This document shows positions 50,872 to 60,934 of a stretch of DNA of 64,000 nt, piece by piece; positions within the stretch are counted from its first letter, which is position 1, and the number at the start of each line of letters is the position of its first letter. The stretch covers positions 1,302,001 through 1,366,000 of the forward strand of contig FNSS01000001.1 in NCBI GenBank assembly GCA_900104855.1, read 5' to 3'. Source of the stretch: Rhizobiales bacterium GAS188. GTDB taxonomy: Bacteria; Pseudomonadota; Alphaproteobacteria; Rhizobiales; Beijerinckiaceae. The notes below the pieces were generated by a model. That model had not been told where the DNA came from. It ran no database searches and worked only from the letters and a program-made list of their open reading frames with translations. A program made the position numbers and the translations under genes.

Positions 50872-52551
50872 TCAAGCCTCGGCCAGACCGAGCTTCCACC
50901 CGAAGAGATAATTGGTCGGATGCATCGAGAAGCCCTTCACCCGCTTGTCCATGAAGGTGAAGGTGTCGCGGAACAGGGGCTGCACCAGCGGCCCGTCATC
51001 CTGCAGGATCTTCTCGAGCTTCGCCATGATCTCGCGCCGCTTGCCGACATCGAGCGTGCCTTCGGCGATCACGAGCAGATCGTCGAATTCCTTGTTGGAA
51101 TAGGCCGTTTCGTTCCAGGGCGCGCCGGTGCGATAGGCAAGCCCATAGGTCATGATCGCCAGCGGGCGATGATACCAGATGGTCGAGCCGAACGGCACCT
51201 TGGTCCAGACATCCCAATAGGTCGCGCCGGGCATCAGGTTGATCTTCACCCGGATGCCGGCTTCCTTCCACTGCTCGACGGCCGATTCCACCTGCACCTG
51301 CCCCCAGGGGAGATCGGTCGGCACGAAGATCTCCGTGTCGAGCCCATTGGCGAAGCCGGCCTCGCTGAGCAGCTGCTTGGCCTTGGCGACGTCGCGCTTG
51401 AAGGGCGGCAGCTCGGCATATTCGGGATGGGCCGGGGAAGTGTGGTGGTGCTGGCCGGCCCGGCCGAGCCCGTGCAGCGCCACCTGCAGGATCGGCGCCT
51501 GGTCGATGGCGTAGCGCATCGCTTGGCGCACCCGCACATCGGTGAAGGGCTTCTCCGTCATCTTCATGCGCATGACCACGGTCTCGCCGGTCGCCACCGA
51601 ATAGAGCTGGAGATGCGGCAGCGCGGCGAGCGCGTCATATTGCAGGGGATCGGCGAATAAGAGCCCGTGCAGCTGTTTGGAAGCGAGCGCCGAGATCGCG
51701 GCCGTGGGGTCGTCGCCGGTATCGCTCATCTCGATCGTGTCGAGATTGGCGTCGCCGCCCCAATAGCCCTTCTTGGCCTTGAAGGTCGCTTTCTTGCCCA
51801 CCTCGAACTCGACGAGGTCGAAGGCGCCGGTGCCCTTCGAGCCGATCTGGAACACGCCCTTATCGTCCGGATGCAGGATCGCCATCACGTAATGGAAGAG
51901 ATGCTCGGGCACCGCGATCTGCGCCGCCTGGCAGTTGAGGCGGAAAGTGTGGTCGTCGACCTTCTCGATGGCGTTCGCGTCCCACAGCACCTGCTTCGGC
52001 TTGCCCTTGGCATCCTTCAGGGTCGGATCGTCCTTGAGCATGTAGCCCGACATCAGGCCGATCATCGAGGAGCCGACTTCCGGATCGAGAACGCGCTTGA
52101 GATTCCAGACCACATGATCGGCGGTGAGCGCTTCGCCATTCGACCATTTCACGCCCGGACGAAGCTTGAAGGTCCAGGTCTTCAGATCGGGTGAAGCCGT
52201 CCAGCTTTCGGCGAGGTAAGGATTGGTGACGCCCTTATCGTCGGTGAAGGTCAGATATTCGACCACCTGGCGCGACATGTTGGAATCATAGCCGCCCCAG
52301 GAATAGGCATGCGGGTTCTTGATGTCCTTGATGCGGTTGCCGAGCCGCAGCGTGCCGCCCTTCGGCAGCGCATCGGCGCGCGCCGCCGGAGCGAAGGGCT
52401 CTCCGCTGATCTTGCCGGCGAGGCCATAGGCAGTAGTCGCCGACAGACCGAGCAAAGTCGCGAAGCGCACGAACTCGCGACGATCGATCTTCTTCTCCGA
52501 CAGCTCCTTGGCGAGGGTCTTGATATGCGGATTGTTTCGATAGTCCGTCAT
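50872..52551 (-). CDS. Peptide-type ABC transporter substrate-binding protein
   Basis: A 559-residue SBP_bac_5 family protein. The N-terminus carries a Tat-type signal (KKIDRREFVRFATLLGLSAT) cleaved near residue 59 (ARADAL). Mature landmarks: SWTASPDLKTWTFKLRPGVK, WSNGEALTADHVVWNLKRVL and FTDVRVRQAMRYAIDQAPIL. ATG at 52551 with GGAGG upstream. First gene of the five-gene operon that ends with the DddP-like gene, so its ligand is probably that enzyme's substrate or a precursor. Two palindromes lie 19-49 nt upstream. Confidence 0.92.
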   Translation of the reverse strand: MTDYRNNPHIKTLAKELSEKKIDRREFVRFATLLGLSATTAYGLAGKISGEPFAPAARADALPKGGTLRLGNRIKDIKNPHAYSWGGYDSNMSRQVVEYLTFTDDKGVTNPYLAESWTASPDLKTWTFKLRPGVKWSNGEALTADHVVWNLKRVLDPEVGSSMIGLMSGYMLKDDPTLKDAKGKPKQVLWDANAIEKVDDHTFRLNCQAAQIAVPEHLFHYVMAILHPDDKGVFQIGSKGTGAFDLVEFEVGKKATFKAKKGYWGGDANLDTIEMSDTGDDPTAAISALASKQLHGLLFADPLQYDALAALPHLQLYSVATGETVVMRMKMTEKPFTDVRVRQAMRYAIDQAPILQVALHGLGRAGQHHHTSPAHPEYAELPPFKRDVAKAKQLLSEAGFANGLDTEIFVPTDLPWGQVQVESAVEQWKEAGIRVKINLMPGATYWDVWTKVPFGSTIWYHRPLAIMTYGLAYRTGAPWNETAYSNKEFDDLLVIAEGTLDVGKRREIMAKLEKILQDDGPLVQPLFRDTFTFMDKRVKGFSMHPTNYLFGWKLGLAEA

Positions 52552-52569
52552 CGTTGCCTCCGTTTGCTT

Positions 52570-52600
52570 ACAGTCGACCGACTGTCTTTTCGTTACGAAA
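52570..52600. promoter_or_regulatory. Two adjacent palindromes upstream of the binding-protein gene
   Basis: ACAGTCG-AC-CGACTGT (52570-52585) and TTTCGT-T-ACGAAA (52588-52600), 2 bp apart. They begin 19 nt upstream of the ATG at 52551. The position would suit a repressor or activator of the DddP-type operon; which protein binds is unknown. Confidence 0.5.
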
Positions 52601-52804
52601 GACCGGATCGAATTCGCCCCCCGTGGAAATGCAAGCCTATTGCACGCGATGCGGCAATTGCCTGGTGGAGACGAAGCATAATGCAAGTTCAAGGAGCGGC
52701 GGCTCGGTTTGAACCGCCTGAGAGGGTGCGGCGTGTCTGCCGCGGATGGCCATGCTATGTCCCGTCAGGAGCATCCGCATTCCCGTGTTGAACAGCATCC
52801 TCAC

Positions 52805-53797
52805 ATGATCCTGCTCCAGGACGATGCCTTTGGCAAATGGCTCGATTGGCCAAGTCTGGTCGACGCTTTGCGGCGGGGGCATGAGGCGGGCGTCGATGCG
52901 GTCGAGCGCCTGCTGCTGAGCGAGGTCGAGCGGGGAGCGGAGCCGCAGAACCATCTGCTGATCTGGCCGGCCTGGCGGTACGGTGCCTATTGCGGCGCCA
53001 AGCTCGTGACCGTCTTCCCAGGCAATTCAGGTCGCGCGGGCGCCGCCACCAATGCCACTGTGTATGTGCTGTTCGACGGGCGCGACGGACGCCCGCTCGC
53101 GGTGATCGAGGGCGCCGAGTTCACCTTGCGCAAGACGGCGGCCGATTCCGCGCTCGCCGCCACGTATCTTGCCCGCAAGGACGCAGATCGCCTGCTGATG
53201 ATCGGCGCGGGCGCGCAGGCGCCGGCCCAGATCCGCGCCTTCTGTGCCGTCTGTCCCGGCATCCGCGAGGTGAAGATTTGGAACCGGAGCTTCGCCAAGG
53301 CGCGGGCGCTCGCCGCGGCGCTGGCGCGGGACGGCATTCGCCCCGATGCCGCAGGGGGTGAGGCGCACCTCTCGATCGAGGCGACCGACGATCTCGAGGG
53401 CGCGGTGCCGCAGGCTGCGATCATCTCCATGGCGACCGCGGCGACGAGCCCGCTTCTCGAAGGGGTTCTGCTGTCGCCCGGAACGCATGTCGATCTCGTC
53501 GGCTCCTTCACGCCGGAGATGCGCGAGGCCGATGACGCGACCTTGCGGCGCGGGAGCCTGTTCGTCGACAGCCGGCGCTTCACGGTCGCGGCGACCGGCG
53601 ATCTGGCGATCCCCATCGCCTCCGGCGTGATCCGCGCGGAGGATATCCGCGCCGATCTCTTCGAGCTCGCGGGCGGACGTCATCCCGGCCGGACATCCGA
53701 TACCGAGATCACCGTGCTCAAGAATGGCGGGGGTGGCCATCTCGACCTGATGGTCGCGATCGCGCTTTATGAGCGAGCATTGCCGGAGGCCGGCTAA
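52805..53797 (+). CDS. Ornithine cyclodeaminase / mu-crystallin family protein
   Basis: A 330-residue NAD(P)-dependent protein. It has GAKLVTVFPGNSGRAGAATN, ATVYVLFDGRDGRPLAVIEG and LRKTAADSALAATYLARKDA, then the dinucleotide motif LLMIGAGAQAPAQIRAF near residue 136 and VDLVGSFTPEMREADDATLR. Family members deaminate ornithine or reduce ketimines and cyclic imino acids. The ATG at 52805 fits the family start; an ATG at 52757 is in frame. Divergent from the DddP-type operon. Confidence 0.9.
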   Translation: MILLQDDAFGKWLDWPSLVDALRRGHEAGVDAVERLLLSEVERGAEPQNHLLIWPAWRYGAYCGAKLVTVFPGNSGRAGAATNATVYVLFDGRDGRPLAVIEGAEFTLRKTAADSALAATYLARKDADRLLMIGAGAQAPAQIRAFCAVCPGIREVKIWNRSFAKARALAAALARDGIRPDAAGGEAHLSIEATDDLEGAVPQAAIISMATAATSPLLEGVLLSPGTHVDLVGSFTPEMREADDATLRRGSLFVDSRRFTVAATGDLAIPIASGVIRAEDIRADLFELAGGRHPGRTSDTEITVLKNGGGGHLDLMVAIALYERALPEAG

Positions 53798-53827
53798 GTT
53801 GTTAGGCTGAGAGCTCAGCTCGAGGGC

Positions 53828-53843
53828 CGACCCCGGTGGGTCG
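53828..53843 (+). terminator. Hairpin after the ornithine cyclodeaminase-like gene
   Basis: CGACCC and GGGTCG pair around CGGT, followed nine bases later by CTTTTCTT. It may end the upstream transcript before the DUF1326-DUF2182 unit. Confidence 0.4.
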
Positions 53844-53904
53844 ACCGCGCCTTTTCTTCAAAACGTGAGTGTGGGGGGCCGACTTCCAACCAGGGAGGCA
53901 TCTC

Positions 53905-54537
53905 ATGGCTCAAGCCAATTGGCGTCTTGAAGGCGAGTGGATCAAGAACTGCAACTGTGCATTCGGCTGCCCTTGCGATTTCAATGCGAGGCCGACAAAC
54001 GGCAATTGTCAGGGCCTTGCAGGGATGCGCATCACCAAGGGCCATTTCAACGACGTCGATCTCAAAGGCTTGAGCTTCTTTGTGACGGTGTCCTTCCCGG
54101 GGGCGCTGCACGAAGGAAATGGGCAACTCCAGCCGATCATCGACGAGCGGGCAAGCCCGGCCCAGCGCGAGGCGCTGTTCAACATCCTGTCAGGGCAGAA
54201 CTCGGCCGAGGGCACGCTCTTTCATATCTTCAGCCTGATCGTGACCAAGATGCACGATCCCATCTTCGCTCCCGTGACATTCCAGTTCGACAAGGGCGCC
54301 CGGACCGCGCATCTCAGTATTCCGGGCGTGCTCGAGACCGACGTCGAGCCGATCAAGAACCCGGTCACCGGGACGCCGCATCGCATCCAGATCGTCATGC
54401 CCGAGGGTTTCGAGCACAAGGAGGGCGAGGTCGCCTCGTCCAATATCCGCAGCAGCGGCGCCATCAAGTTCGAGACCAAAGGCACGCACAGCACGCTCGC
54501 CCATGTGGTGCAGACCCCGGAAGGCGTCGCGGCTTAA
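53905..54537 (+). CDS. DUF1326 domain protein (with DUF2182 partner)
   Basis: A 210-residue protein with the family signature KNCNCAFGCPCDFNARPT near residue 15 and FSLIVTKMHDPIFAPVTFQF near 107. It is a distant paralogue of the protein at 16799-17425 and keeps the same N-C-N-C-x3-C-P-C motif. ATG at 53905 with GGGAGG upstream. The DUF2182 membrane-protein gene follows 51 nt later, a pairing seen in many bacteria. Its function is not established; the Cys motif hints at metal. Confidence 0.88.
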   Translation: MAQANWRLEGEWIKNCNCAFGCPCDFNARPTNGNCQGLAGMRITKGHFNDVDLKGLSFFVTVSFPGALHEGNGQLQPIIDERASPAQREALFNILSGQNSAEGTLFHIFSLIVTKMHDPIFAPVTFQFDKGARTAHLSIPGVLETDVEPIKNPVTGTPHRIQIVMPEGFEHKEGEVASSNIRSSGAIKFETKGTHSTLAHVVQTPEGVAA

Positions 54538-54588
54538 CCAGGACGCGACTGCCTACAGATGCGTCTCTTCGCTGATGGGTGAGGCTCC

Positions 54589-55359
54589 ATGATCGAGGGC
54601 GCGCTGCGGCGAGACCGCCTTCTTGTCGTCGCCGCCATGCTGGCGGTTACCGCCCTCTCATGGGCGTATCTGTTGGCCGGCGCCGGCATGAGCATGCACG
54701 AGATGGACGGCATGCTGATGCCGATGCGTGTCGGGCCGTGGACGCCTGGATATGCCGCACTCCTCCTCGTCATGTGGGCCACCATGATGGCGGCGATGAT
54801 GCTGCCTGGCGCAGCACCAATGATCCTGTTCTACGGCTCTATCGCCAGACGCCGCCGGGAGCGGGGCGATCTCGCGGCCGCCACCGGGGCATTCGCCTTC
54901 GGCTACCTCGCCATATGGGCCGCATTCAGCCTCGCGGCTGTCATCCTCCAGTTCGGGCTGGAGCGAGCGGCCCTGCTCTCGCCGATGATGCAGACGACGA
55001 GCGTCGCATTTGCGGGCGCCGTGTTGATCGCCGCCGGCGTCTATCAGTGGACGCCGCTCAAGCAGGCCTGCCTGCGGCATTGCCGATCGCCGCTCGACTT
55101 CGTCATGACCGAATGGCGCGAAGGCAAGCGAGGCGCCTTGGTGATGGGGCTGCGGCATGGCAGCTATTGCGTCGGCTGCTGCTGGGTCCTCATGCTGCTG
55201 CTCCTCGTCGGCGGCGTCATGAACTTTGCATGGATCGGCGGCCTCGCCCTTTTTGTCTTGGTCGAGAAGGTCGCCCCTGCCGGTCATTGGCTTGGCCGGG
55301 TCGCAGGTCTGGGGCTCATCGCTTGGGGTGGCACCGTCCTCGCCGGGCTCTCATGGTGA
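54589..55359 (+). CDS. DUF2182 integral membrane protein
   Basis: A 256-residue protein with about six hydrophobic helices. Family landmarks are LLVMWATMMAAMMLPGAAPM near residue 65, PLKQACLRHCRSPLDFV near 160 and HGSYCVGCCWVLMLLLLVGG near 190. The Met/His/Cys-rich composition (SMHEMDGMLMPM at the start) is why such proteins are called predicted metal-binding. Operon partner of the DUF1326 protein. Confidence 0.88.
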   Translation: MIEGALRRDRLLVVAAMLAVTALSWAYLLAGAGMSMHEMDGMLMPMRVGPWTPGYAALLLVMWATMMAAMMLPGAAPMILFYGSIARRRRERGDLAAATGAFAFGYLAIWAAFSLAAVILQFGLERAALLSPMMQTTSVAFAGAVLIAAGVYQWTPLKQACLRHCRSPLDFVMTEWREGKRGALVMGLRHGSYCVGCCWVLMLLLLVGGVMNFAWIGGLALFVLVEKVAPAGHWLGRVAGLGLIAWGGTVLAGLSW

Positions 55360-55371
55360 GGCGCGCCGGGC

Positions 55372-57018
55372 TCAGTAGCCCAGCGCCATGCCGTCCTTGC
55401 GGTGGTCCGAGCCGCCCATCAGGACGCCGCGGGCCTCGTCGATAAGGATCGCCTGGCAGCCCCCGAGCGGGTCGGGCGCCCAGGCCGTGCGGTGTCCGCG
55501 CCGGGTGAGATCCGCGAAGACGCTCTCGGGGATGGTTGTCTCGAGCGACAGCACCCCGTCGATGCTGAAGCTGCGCGGCCGATCCGATGCCTGTTGAGGG
55601 TCATCGCCGCGATCGAGCATCTGCGACAGGAAATGGGCATGGCCGGCCGCCTGGAATTGCCCGCCCATGACGCCGAACGGCATGACGGCGCGCCCATTGC
55701 GGCTCAACATGCCGGGGATGATGGTGTGCAGCGGCCGCTTGCGCGGCGCGATGGCATTGCGATGCCCGCGCTCGACCCGGAAGCCGGTGCCGCGGTTCTG
55801 CAGGAGCACGCCGGAATTGGGCGCGTAGATGCCGCTCCCAAAGGCCGAGAACAGCGAGTTGATGAAGGAGATGGCGTTACGGTCCTTGTCGACCACGCAC
55901 AGATAGATCGTGTCGCGATGCGTCGGCCCGTCCCACACCGAGGCCTCCTGTGCCTTGTCGAGCGTGATCGGGGCACGCAGGCGCGCGATCGAAGCGTCCG
56001 AGAGCAGCTTGTCGATATCGAGCGGCTGGTGATCGGGATCGGCCACCAGCTGATCGCGTAGCCGGTAGGCAGCCTTCGTCGCTTCCGCATGCAGATGGAT
56101 GCGGTCGGCTTCGCTGAGCGCCGTGCTGCCGAGGTCGAAGCCTTCCAGGATGCGGACGATCAGCAGGGCCGCGAGGCCCTGGCCGTTGGGCGGGCATTCG
56201 AACAGCTCATGGCCGCGATAGGTCGCCGAGATGGGATCGACGTAATTCGCGCTATGCTCCGCGAAATCCGCGACTGTATGGAAGCCGCCGAGCCCGGCGA
56301 GGCAGGCGGCGAGTTCCTCGGCCACCTCGCCTTCATAGAAGGCCTTGCGGCCCTCACGCGCAATGCGCCGCAGCATGCGCCCGAGCGCCGGATGGCGCAG
56401 TTTGTCACCGACGCTCGGCGCCTTTCCGCTCGGCAGATAGACCTTGGCGGCGGCTTCATGCGCGGCGACCCGCCCGGCGAAGCGGCTCCAATCGCCGGCG
56501 ACGCGCGGCGTGATCGCAAACCCCTCCTCGGCTGCCCGGATAGCGGGCGCGAACACTTCGTCGAGGCTCTTGGTGCCGTGATCGGCCGACAGGCGGCACC
56601 AGGCATCGACGGCGCCCGGTATGGTGACGCAATGGGGGCTGAGGTCCGGAATGGCGTTGAAGCCCTTCTCGAGATACCAGTCGATCTCGGCGCCGGCCGG
56701 AGCGCGTCCGGACCCGTTGAAGGCGATCGGCTTGCCGGCGCGCGGCGCGTAAAGATAGAAGCAATCGCCGCCGATGCCGGTCATATGTGGATCGACCACC
56801 GCCTGCACTGCGACGGCAGCGATCGCCGCATCGACCGCATTGCCGCCCGTCCGCAGCATGTCGAGCGCGGCGAGCGTCGCCAGGGGGTGCGAAGTCGCCG
56901 CCATCCCGTGCTCCGCAATAGCGACCGAGCGGCCGGGCTTGGTGAAGTCGCGCAAAGTCCCCACTGGTCGATTCTCCTTCAGTGTCGAGAGGGTTTCGGA
57001 CGGCATGCCAGCCGGCAT
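55372..57018 (-). CDS. Gamma-glutamyltransferase family protein
   Basis: A 548-residue Ntn-type enzyme made as a precursor and self-cleaved. The nucleophile Thr370 lies in HRDTIYLCVVDKDRN, aligned with Thr391 of E. coli GGT. AATSHPLATLAALDMLRTGG near residue 41 and ECPPNGQGLAALLIVRILEG near 284 are family hallmarks. No signal peptide is visible, which fits cytosolic GGT-like acylases. Its ATG lies directly after the stop of the ROK regulator gene. Substrate could be a gamma-glutamyl compound or another amide. Confidence 0.9.
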   Translation of the reverse strand: MPAGMPSETLSTLKENRPVGTLRDFTKPGRSVAIAEHGMAATSHPLATLAALDMLRTGGNAVDAAIAAVAVQAVVDPHMTGIGGDCFYLYAPRAGKPIAFNGSGRAPAGAEIDWYLEKGFNAIPDLSPHCVTIPGAVDAWCRLSADHGTKSLDEVFAPAIRAAEEGFAITPRVAGDWSRFAGRVAAHEAAAKVYLPSGKAPSVGDKLRHPALGRMLRRIAREGRKAFYEGEVAEELAACLAGLGGFHTVADFAEHSANYVDPISATYRGHELFECPPNGQGLAALLIVRILEGFDLGSTALSEADRIHLHAEATKAAYRLRDQLVADPDHQPLDIDKLLSDASIARLRAPITLDKAQEASVWDGPTHRDTIYLCVVDKDRNAISFINSLFSAFGSGIYAPNSGVLLQNRGTGFRVERGHRNAIAPRKRPLHTIIPGMLSRNGRAVMPFGVMGGQFQAAGHAHFLSQMLDRGDDPQQASDRPRSFSIDGVLSLETTIPESVFADLTRRGHRTAWAPDPLGGCQAILIDEARGVLMGGSDHRKDGMALGY

Positions 57019-58302
57019 TCAGGTCAGTGAGGCGGCGGCGTCAAGTGCGGGCACCGCTTGTCCGCCTTCAGCTTGCGCCGCGTCGAACCGCACGGGCGGC
57101 AGCGCAAAGGCGCTCGGAATGCCCGGAAACCCGAACAGCTCGTCATGGAGCTGTGTCAGGGCCATGCCGATCGCCCCGATGATCGTCGCGCGATTGCCGA
57201 GCGCGCTCGCCACGACCGGCAGCGGATCGGCCATGTAGCGCAGGACCAGGGCCCGGACCCGTTCGATGAGCTCGAATCGCTGGCCGATGCTGCCGCCAAG
57301 CACGATCATTTCCGGATCGGCGACGGCGCGCACGGCCATCAGCGCCTGCACCAACAGGCGGGCGACCTCGTCGAGCGTCGCCTCGGCGGCGGCGTCGTCA
57401 TGCTGGAGGCGCTCGAAGATGCCGCGCACATCCTGCGCCGCCTCCCCGCCAAAACCGCGATAGCGCTCCAGGATCGCCTGGCTGCCGAGCGCCGATTCGA
57501 GAGTTCCGTGTCGATATCCGCGCGAATCGAATGGATCCCCGCCGAACGGCAGATAGGCGATCTCGCCCGCTGCGCCGCGGGCGCCGCGCAGCAGCCGTCC
57601 ATCCGCCATGAGCCCCATGCCGATGCCTGTCCCCAAGGCCACGAAGGCGAAGCTCCCCATATCGCGGCAGCAGCCTTGCCATTGCTCGCCCTTGGCGGCG
57701 AGGTTGACGTCGTTGTCGACCGCCATCGGAAAGCCGAGCCGCTCGCGCAGCGCTTGCGTCACATTGATGCGATCGAGCCCCAATATGTTGGGCGCGATGG
57801 TGATGCGCCCCGAATCCGGTTGGCACACTCCCGGGCTGCCCATGGCGCCGCAGCGGATCCGGCCGGGATCGACGCTGGCCTCGGCCACGACGCGCCGCAT
57901 CATCGCCCCGATCTGGCGCACCACGTCGAGGCCCCCTTGTGGATGCGTCGGCTCGACCGCTTCGGCGACAATGCCACCCACCAGATTGGCGAGAGCCAGA
58001 TGGATCTTGGTGCCGCCGAGATCGACGCCGAGGACGAAAGCCCCGCTATCCTGCAGCTCGTAAGTCGCAGCGCTGCGCCCGACCGCGCCCTGCTTGCGGC
58101 CGCGCGCCCGGATCCAGCCGCCCTGTTCCAGTGCCCGGATCACCTCGGATGTGGTCTGCTTCGAGAGGCCGGTGAGGCGGGCGAGCTCGGCGCGCGACAC
58201 CGAACCTTGGCGCAGCACCGCCTCCATGATGGAGCGCACCGAGATCTGGCGGGCGACCGGGCTGGACTGGGCGTTCGTCATCATCGGTCCCAGCTTCGTC
58301 AA
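57019..58302 (-). CDS. ROK family transcriptional regulator
   Basis: A 427-residue protein with an N-terminal winged helix (SVSRAELARLTGLSKQTTSE) and a ROK sugar-kinase-like domain (VLGVDLGGTKIHLALANLVG, VALGTGIGMGLMADGRLLRG). The usual CxCGxxGC zinc motif of ROK proteins is absent: the site reads DSRGYRHGTLE. Two Met starts 21 nt apart are possible. It precedes the gamma-glutamyltransferase gene and is divergent from the peptide-type ABC operon at 58483, so it probably controls one or both. Confidence 0.9.
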   Translation of the reverse strand: MTKLGPMMTNAQSSPVARQISVRSIMEAVLRQGSVSRAELARLTGLSKQTTSEVIRALEQGGWIRARGRKQGAVGRSAATYELQDSGAFVLGVDLGGTKIHLALANLVGGIVAEAVEPTHPQGGLDVVRQIGAMMRRVVAEASVDPGRIRCGAMGSPGVCQPDSGRITIAPNILGLDRINVTQALRERLGFPMAVDNDVNLAAKGEQWQGCCRDMGSFAFVALGTGIGMGLMADGRLLRGARGAAGEIAYLPFGGDPFDSRGYRHGTLESALGSQAILERYRGFGGEAAQDVRGIFERLQHDDAAAEATLDEVARLLVQALMAVRAVADPEMIVLGGSIGQRFELIERVRALVLRYMADPLPVVASALGNRATIIGAIGMALTQLHDELFGFPGIPSAFALPPVRFDAAQAEGGQAVPALDAAASLT

Positions 58303-58482
58303 GTTAGCGAACTAATTGCGGGTGGAATTGCTATTCTGTCAAATCCCATTGCGCGATCGAAGCCGGCATCCCGCGCATAAATCGGAAAAGCGCATACTTT
58401 CACTGCCTGATTCGTCAGCTATCTTTACAAATAGGGCAGGCCGTGCATCCTGGAGCTTCAAAACCTGCGGGAGGGGTCATCC

Positions 58483-59991
58483 ATGCGCAATTGTCGCTCT
58501 GTTCTGATGGCCCTGACTTTCCTCGGTGCGGCCCTTGCCACGAGCGCGGGTGCTGCCACCTTGCGGGTCGGCATCCAGGACGATCCGGATGCGCTCGATC
58601 CTGCGACCAGCGGCACCTATGCGGGGCGCTTCGTCTTCGCCGCAATGTGCGACAAGCTCGTCGATATCGCGGCTGATCTCAGCATCGTGCCGCAGCTCGC
58701 CGAAAGCTGGCAATGGAGCCCCGACCGGAAGGCCATCACCTTCACCTTGCGGCACGGCGTGACCTTCCATGACGGAGAGGTTTTCGACGCGCCCGCCGTC
58801 AAGTTCAACATCGAGCGCATGCTGACGATGAAGGATTCGCGGCGCAAGGCCGAGCTGTCGCCGGTCGCGGGCGTCGAGGTGCTGGCGCCGGACCAGGTGC
58901 GGATCGACCTGAAGACGCCTTTCGCACCGCTGCTCTCGGTGCTCAGTGACCGGGCCGGCATGATGGTGTCGCCGAAGGCCGCCGCCAAGGACGACTTCGC
59001 CGCCCATCCGGTCTGCGCAGGACCATATCGGTTCGTCGAGCGCAAGGCGCGCGACGTGATCAGGCTCGCCAGATTTCCCGCCTATTGGGACGCCGCCCGC
59101 TATGGCTATGACGAGGTCGTCTATTCCTACATCCCGGATTCGACGGTGCGGCTCGCGCGAGTGCGCGCCGGCGATCTCGATATCGCCGAGCGCATTGCGC
59201 CGACCGATCTGAAGACCGTGCGCGACGATCCCAAGCTCAAGCTGCACGCTTCGCCCGGGCTTGCGGTCTCGCATCTGATGGTCAATGTCGGCGCCGGCGA
59301 GAAGGCCAACAGCCCGCTCGGCAAGGATGCGAAGCTGCGCAAGGCCTTCGAATTGTCGCTCGATCGCAACATCATCGACCGCGTCGCCTTCAATGGCGAA
59401 TACACGGCCGACAACCAGATGATCCCGCCCTCGGACCCGTTCCATGCGAAGAGCGATCCGATGCCGGCGCGCGATGTCGCGGCTGCCAAGGCGCTCATTT
59501 CCGCGAGCGGCGCCACGACGGTGCCGGTCGAGCTCACCTTCGAGAACGCGCTGACCGATGCGCGCGTGGCGCAGATCGTGCAGTCGATGGCCAAGGAAGC
59601 GGGATTCGAGGTGAAGCTCGTGCCGCTCGAGACCTCGACTGCGATCGAGCGCTACCTCAACGGCAATTTCGAGATGTATATCGGCAATTGGAGCGGGCGC
59701 GGCGATCCCGACCCGACGCTCTATTCCTTCTTCAGTTGCGGGGGCGGCCAGAACGTCAACAAATACTGCAATAAGAGCCTTGAAGCCGTGTTGGACGCGG
59801 CCCGCGCCGAGGGCGATATCGGCAAGCGCAAGGAGCTCTACGAGAAGGCGACCGGTATCTACCTGACCGATCTGCCCTCGATCCCACTCTACCATCCGAA
59901 CTGGTTCTTCGCGGCGCGGGCCACGGTTCAAGGGATCACGGTCCTGCCCGATGGCCTGCTGCGACTGCGGGACGTCAAGCCGTTACCCTAG
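58483..59991 (+). CDS. Peptide-type ABC transporter substrate-binding protein
   Basis: A 502-residue SBP_bac_5 protein. Signal peptide LMALTFLGAALATSAGAATL, cleaved near residue 24. Mature motifs: RVGIQDDPDALDPATSGTYA, ESWQWSPDRKAITFTLRHGV and TFHDGEVFDAPAVKFNIERM. GGGAGGG lies about 10 nt upstream of the ATG. First gene of an importer unit with two permeases but no ATPase in the window. Next to a gamma-glutamyltransferase, a gamma-glutamyl peptide or glutathione-like ligand is conceivable. Confidence 0.92.
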   Translation: MRNCRSVLMALTFLGAALATSAGAATLRVGIQDDPDALDPATSGTYAGRFVFAAMCDKLVDIAADLSIVPQLAESWQWSPDRKAITFTLRHGVTFHDGEVFDAPAVKFNIERMLTMKDSRRKAELSPVAGVEVLAPDQVRIDLKTPFAPLLSVLSDRAGMMVSPKAAAKDDFAAHPVCAGPYRFVERKARDVIRLARFPAYWDAARYGYDEVVYSYIPDSTVRLARVRAGDLDIAERIAPTDLKTVRDDPKLKLHASPGLAVSHLMVNVGAGEKANSPLGKDAKLRKAFELSLDRNIIDRVAFNGEYTADNQMIPPSDPFHAKSDPMPARDVAAAKALISASGATTVPVELTFENALTDARVAQIVQSMAKEAGFEVKLVPLETSTAIERYLNGNFEMYIGNWSGRGDPDPTLYSFFSCGGGQNVNKYCNKSLEAVLDAARAEGDIGKRKELYEKATGIYLTDLPSIPLYHPNWFFAARATVQGITVLPDGLLRLRDVKPLP

Positions 59992-59992
59992 G

Positions 59993-60930
<938 letters not shown>

Positions 60931-60934
<4 letters not shown>

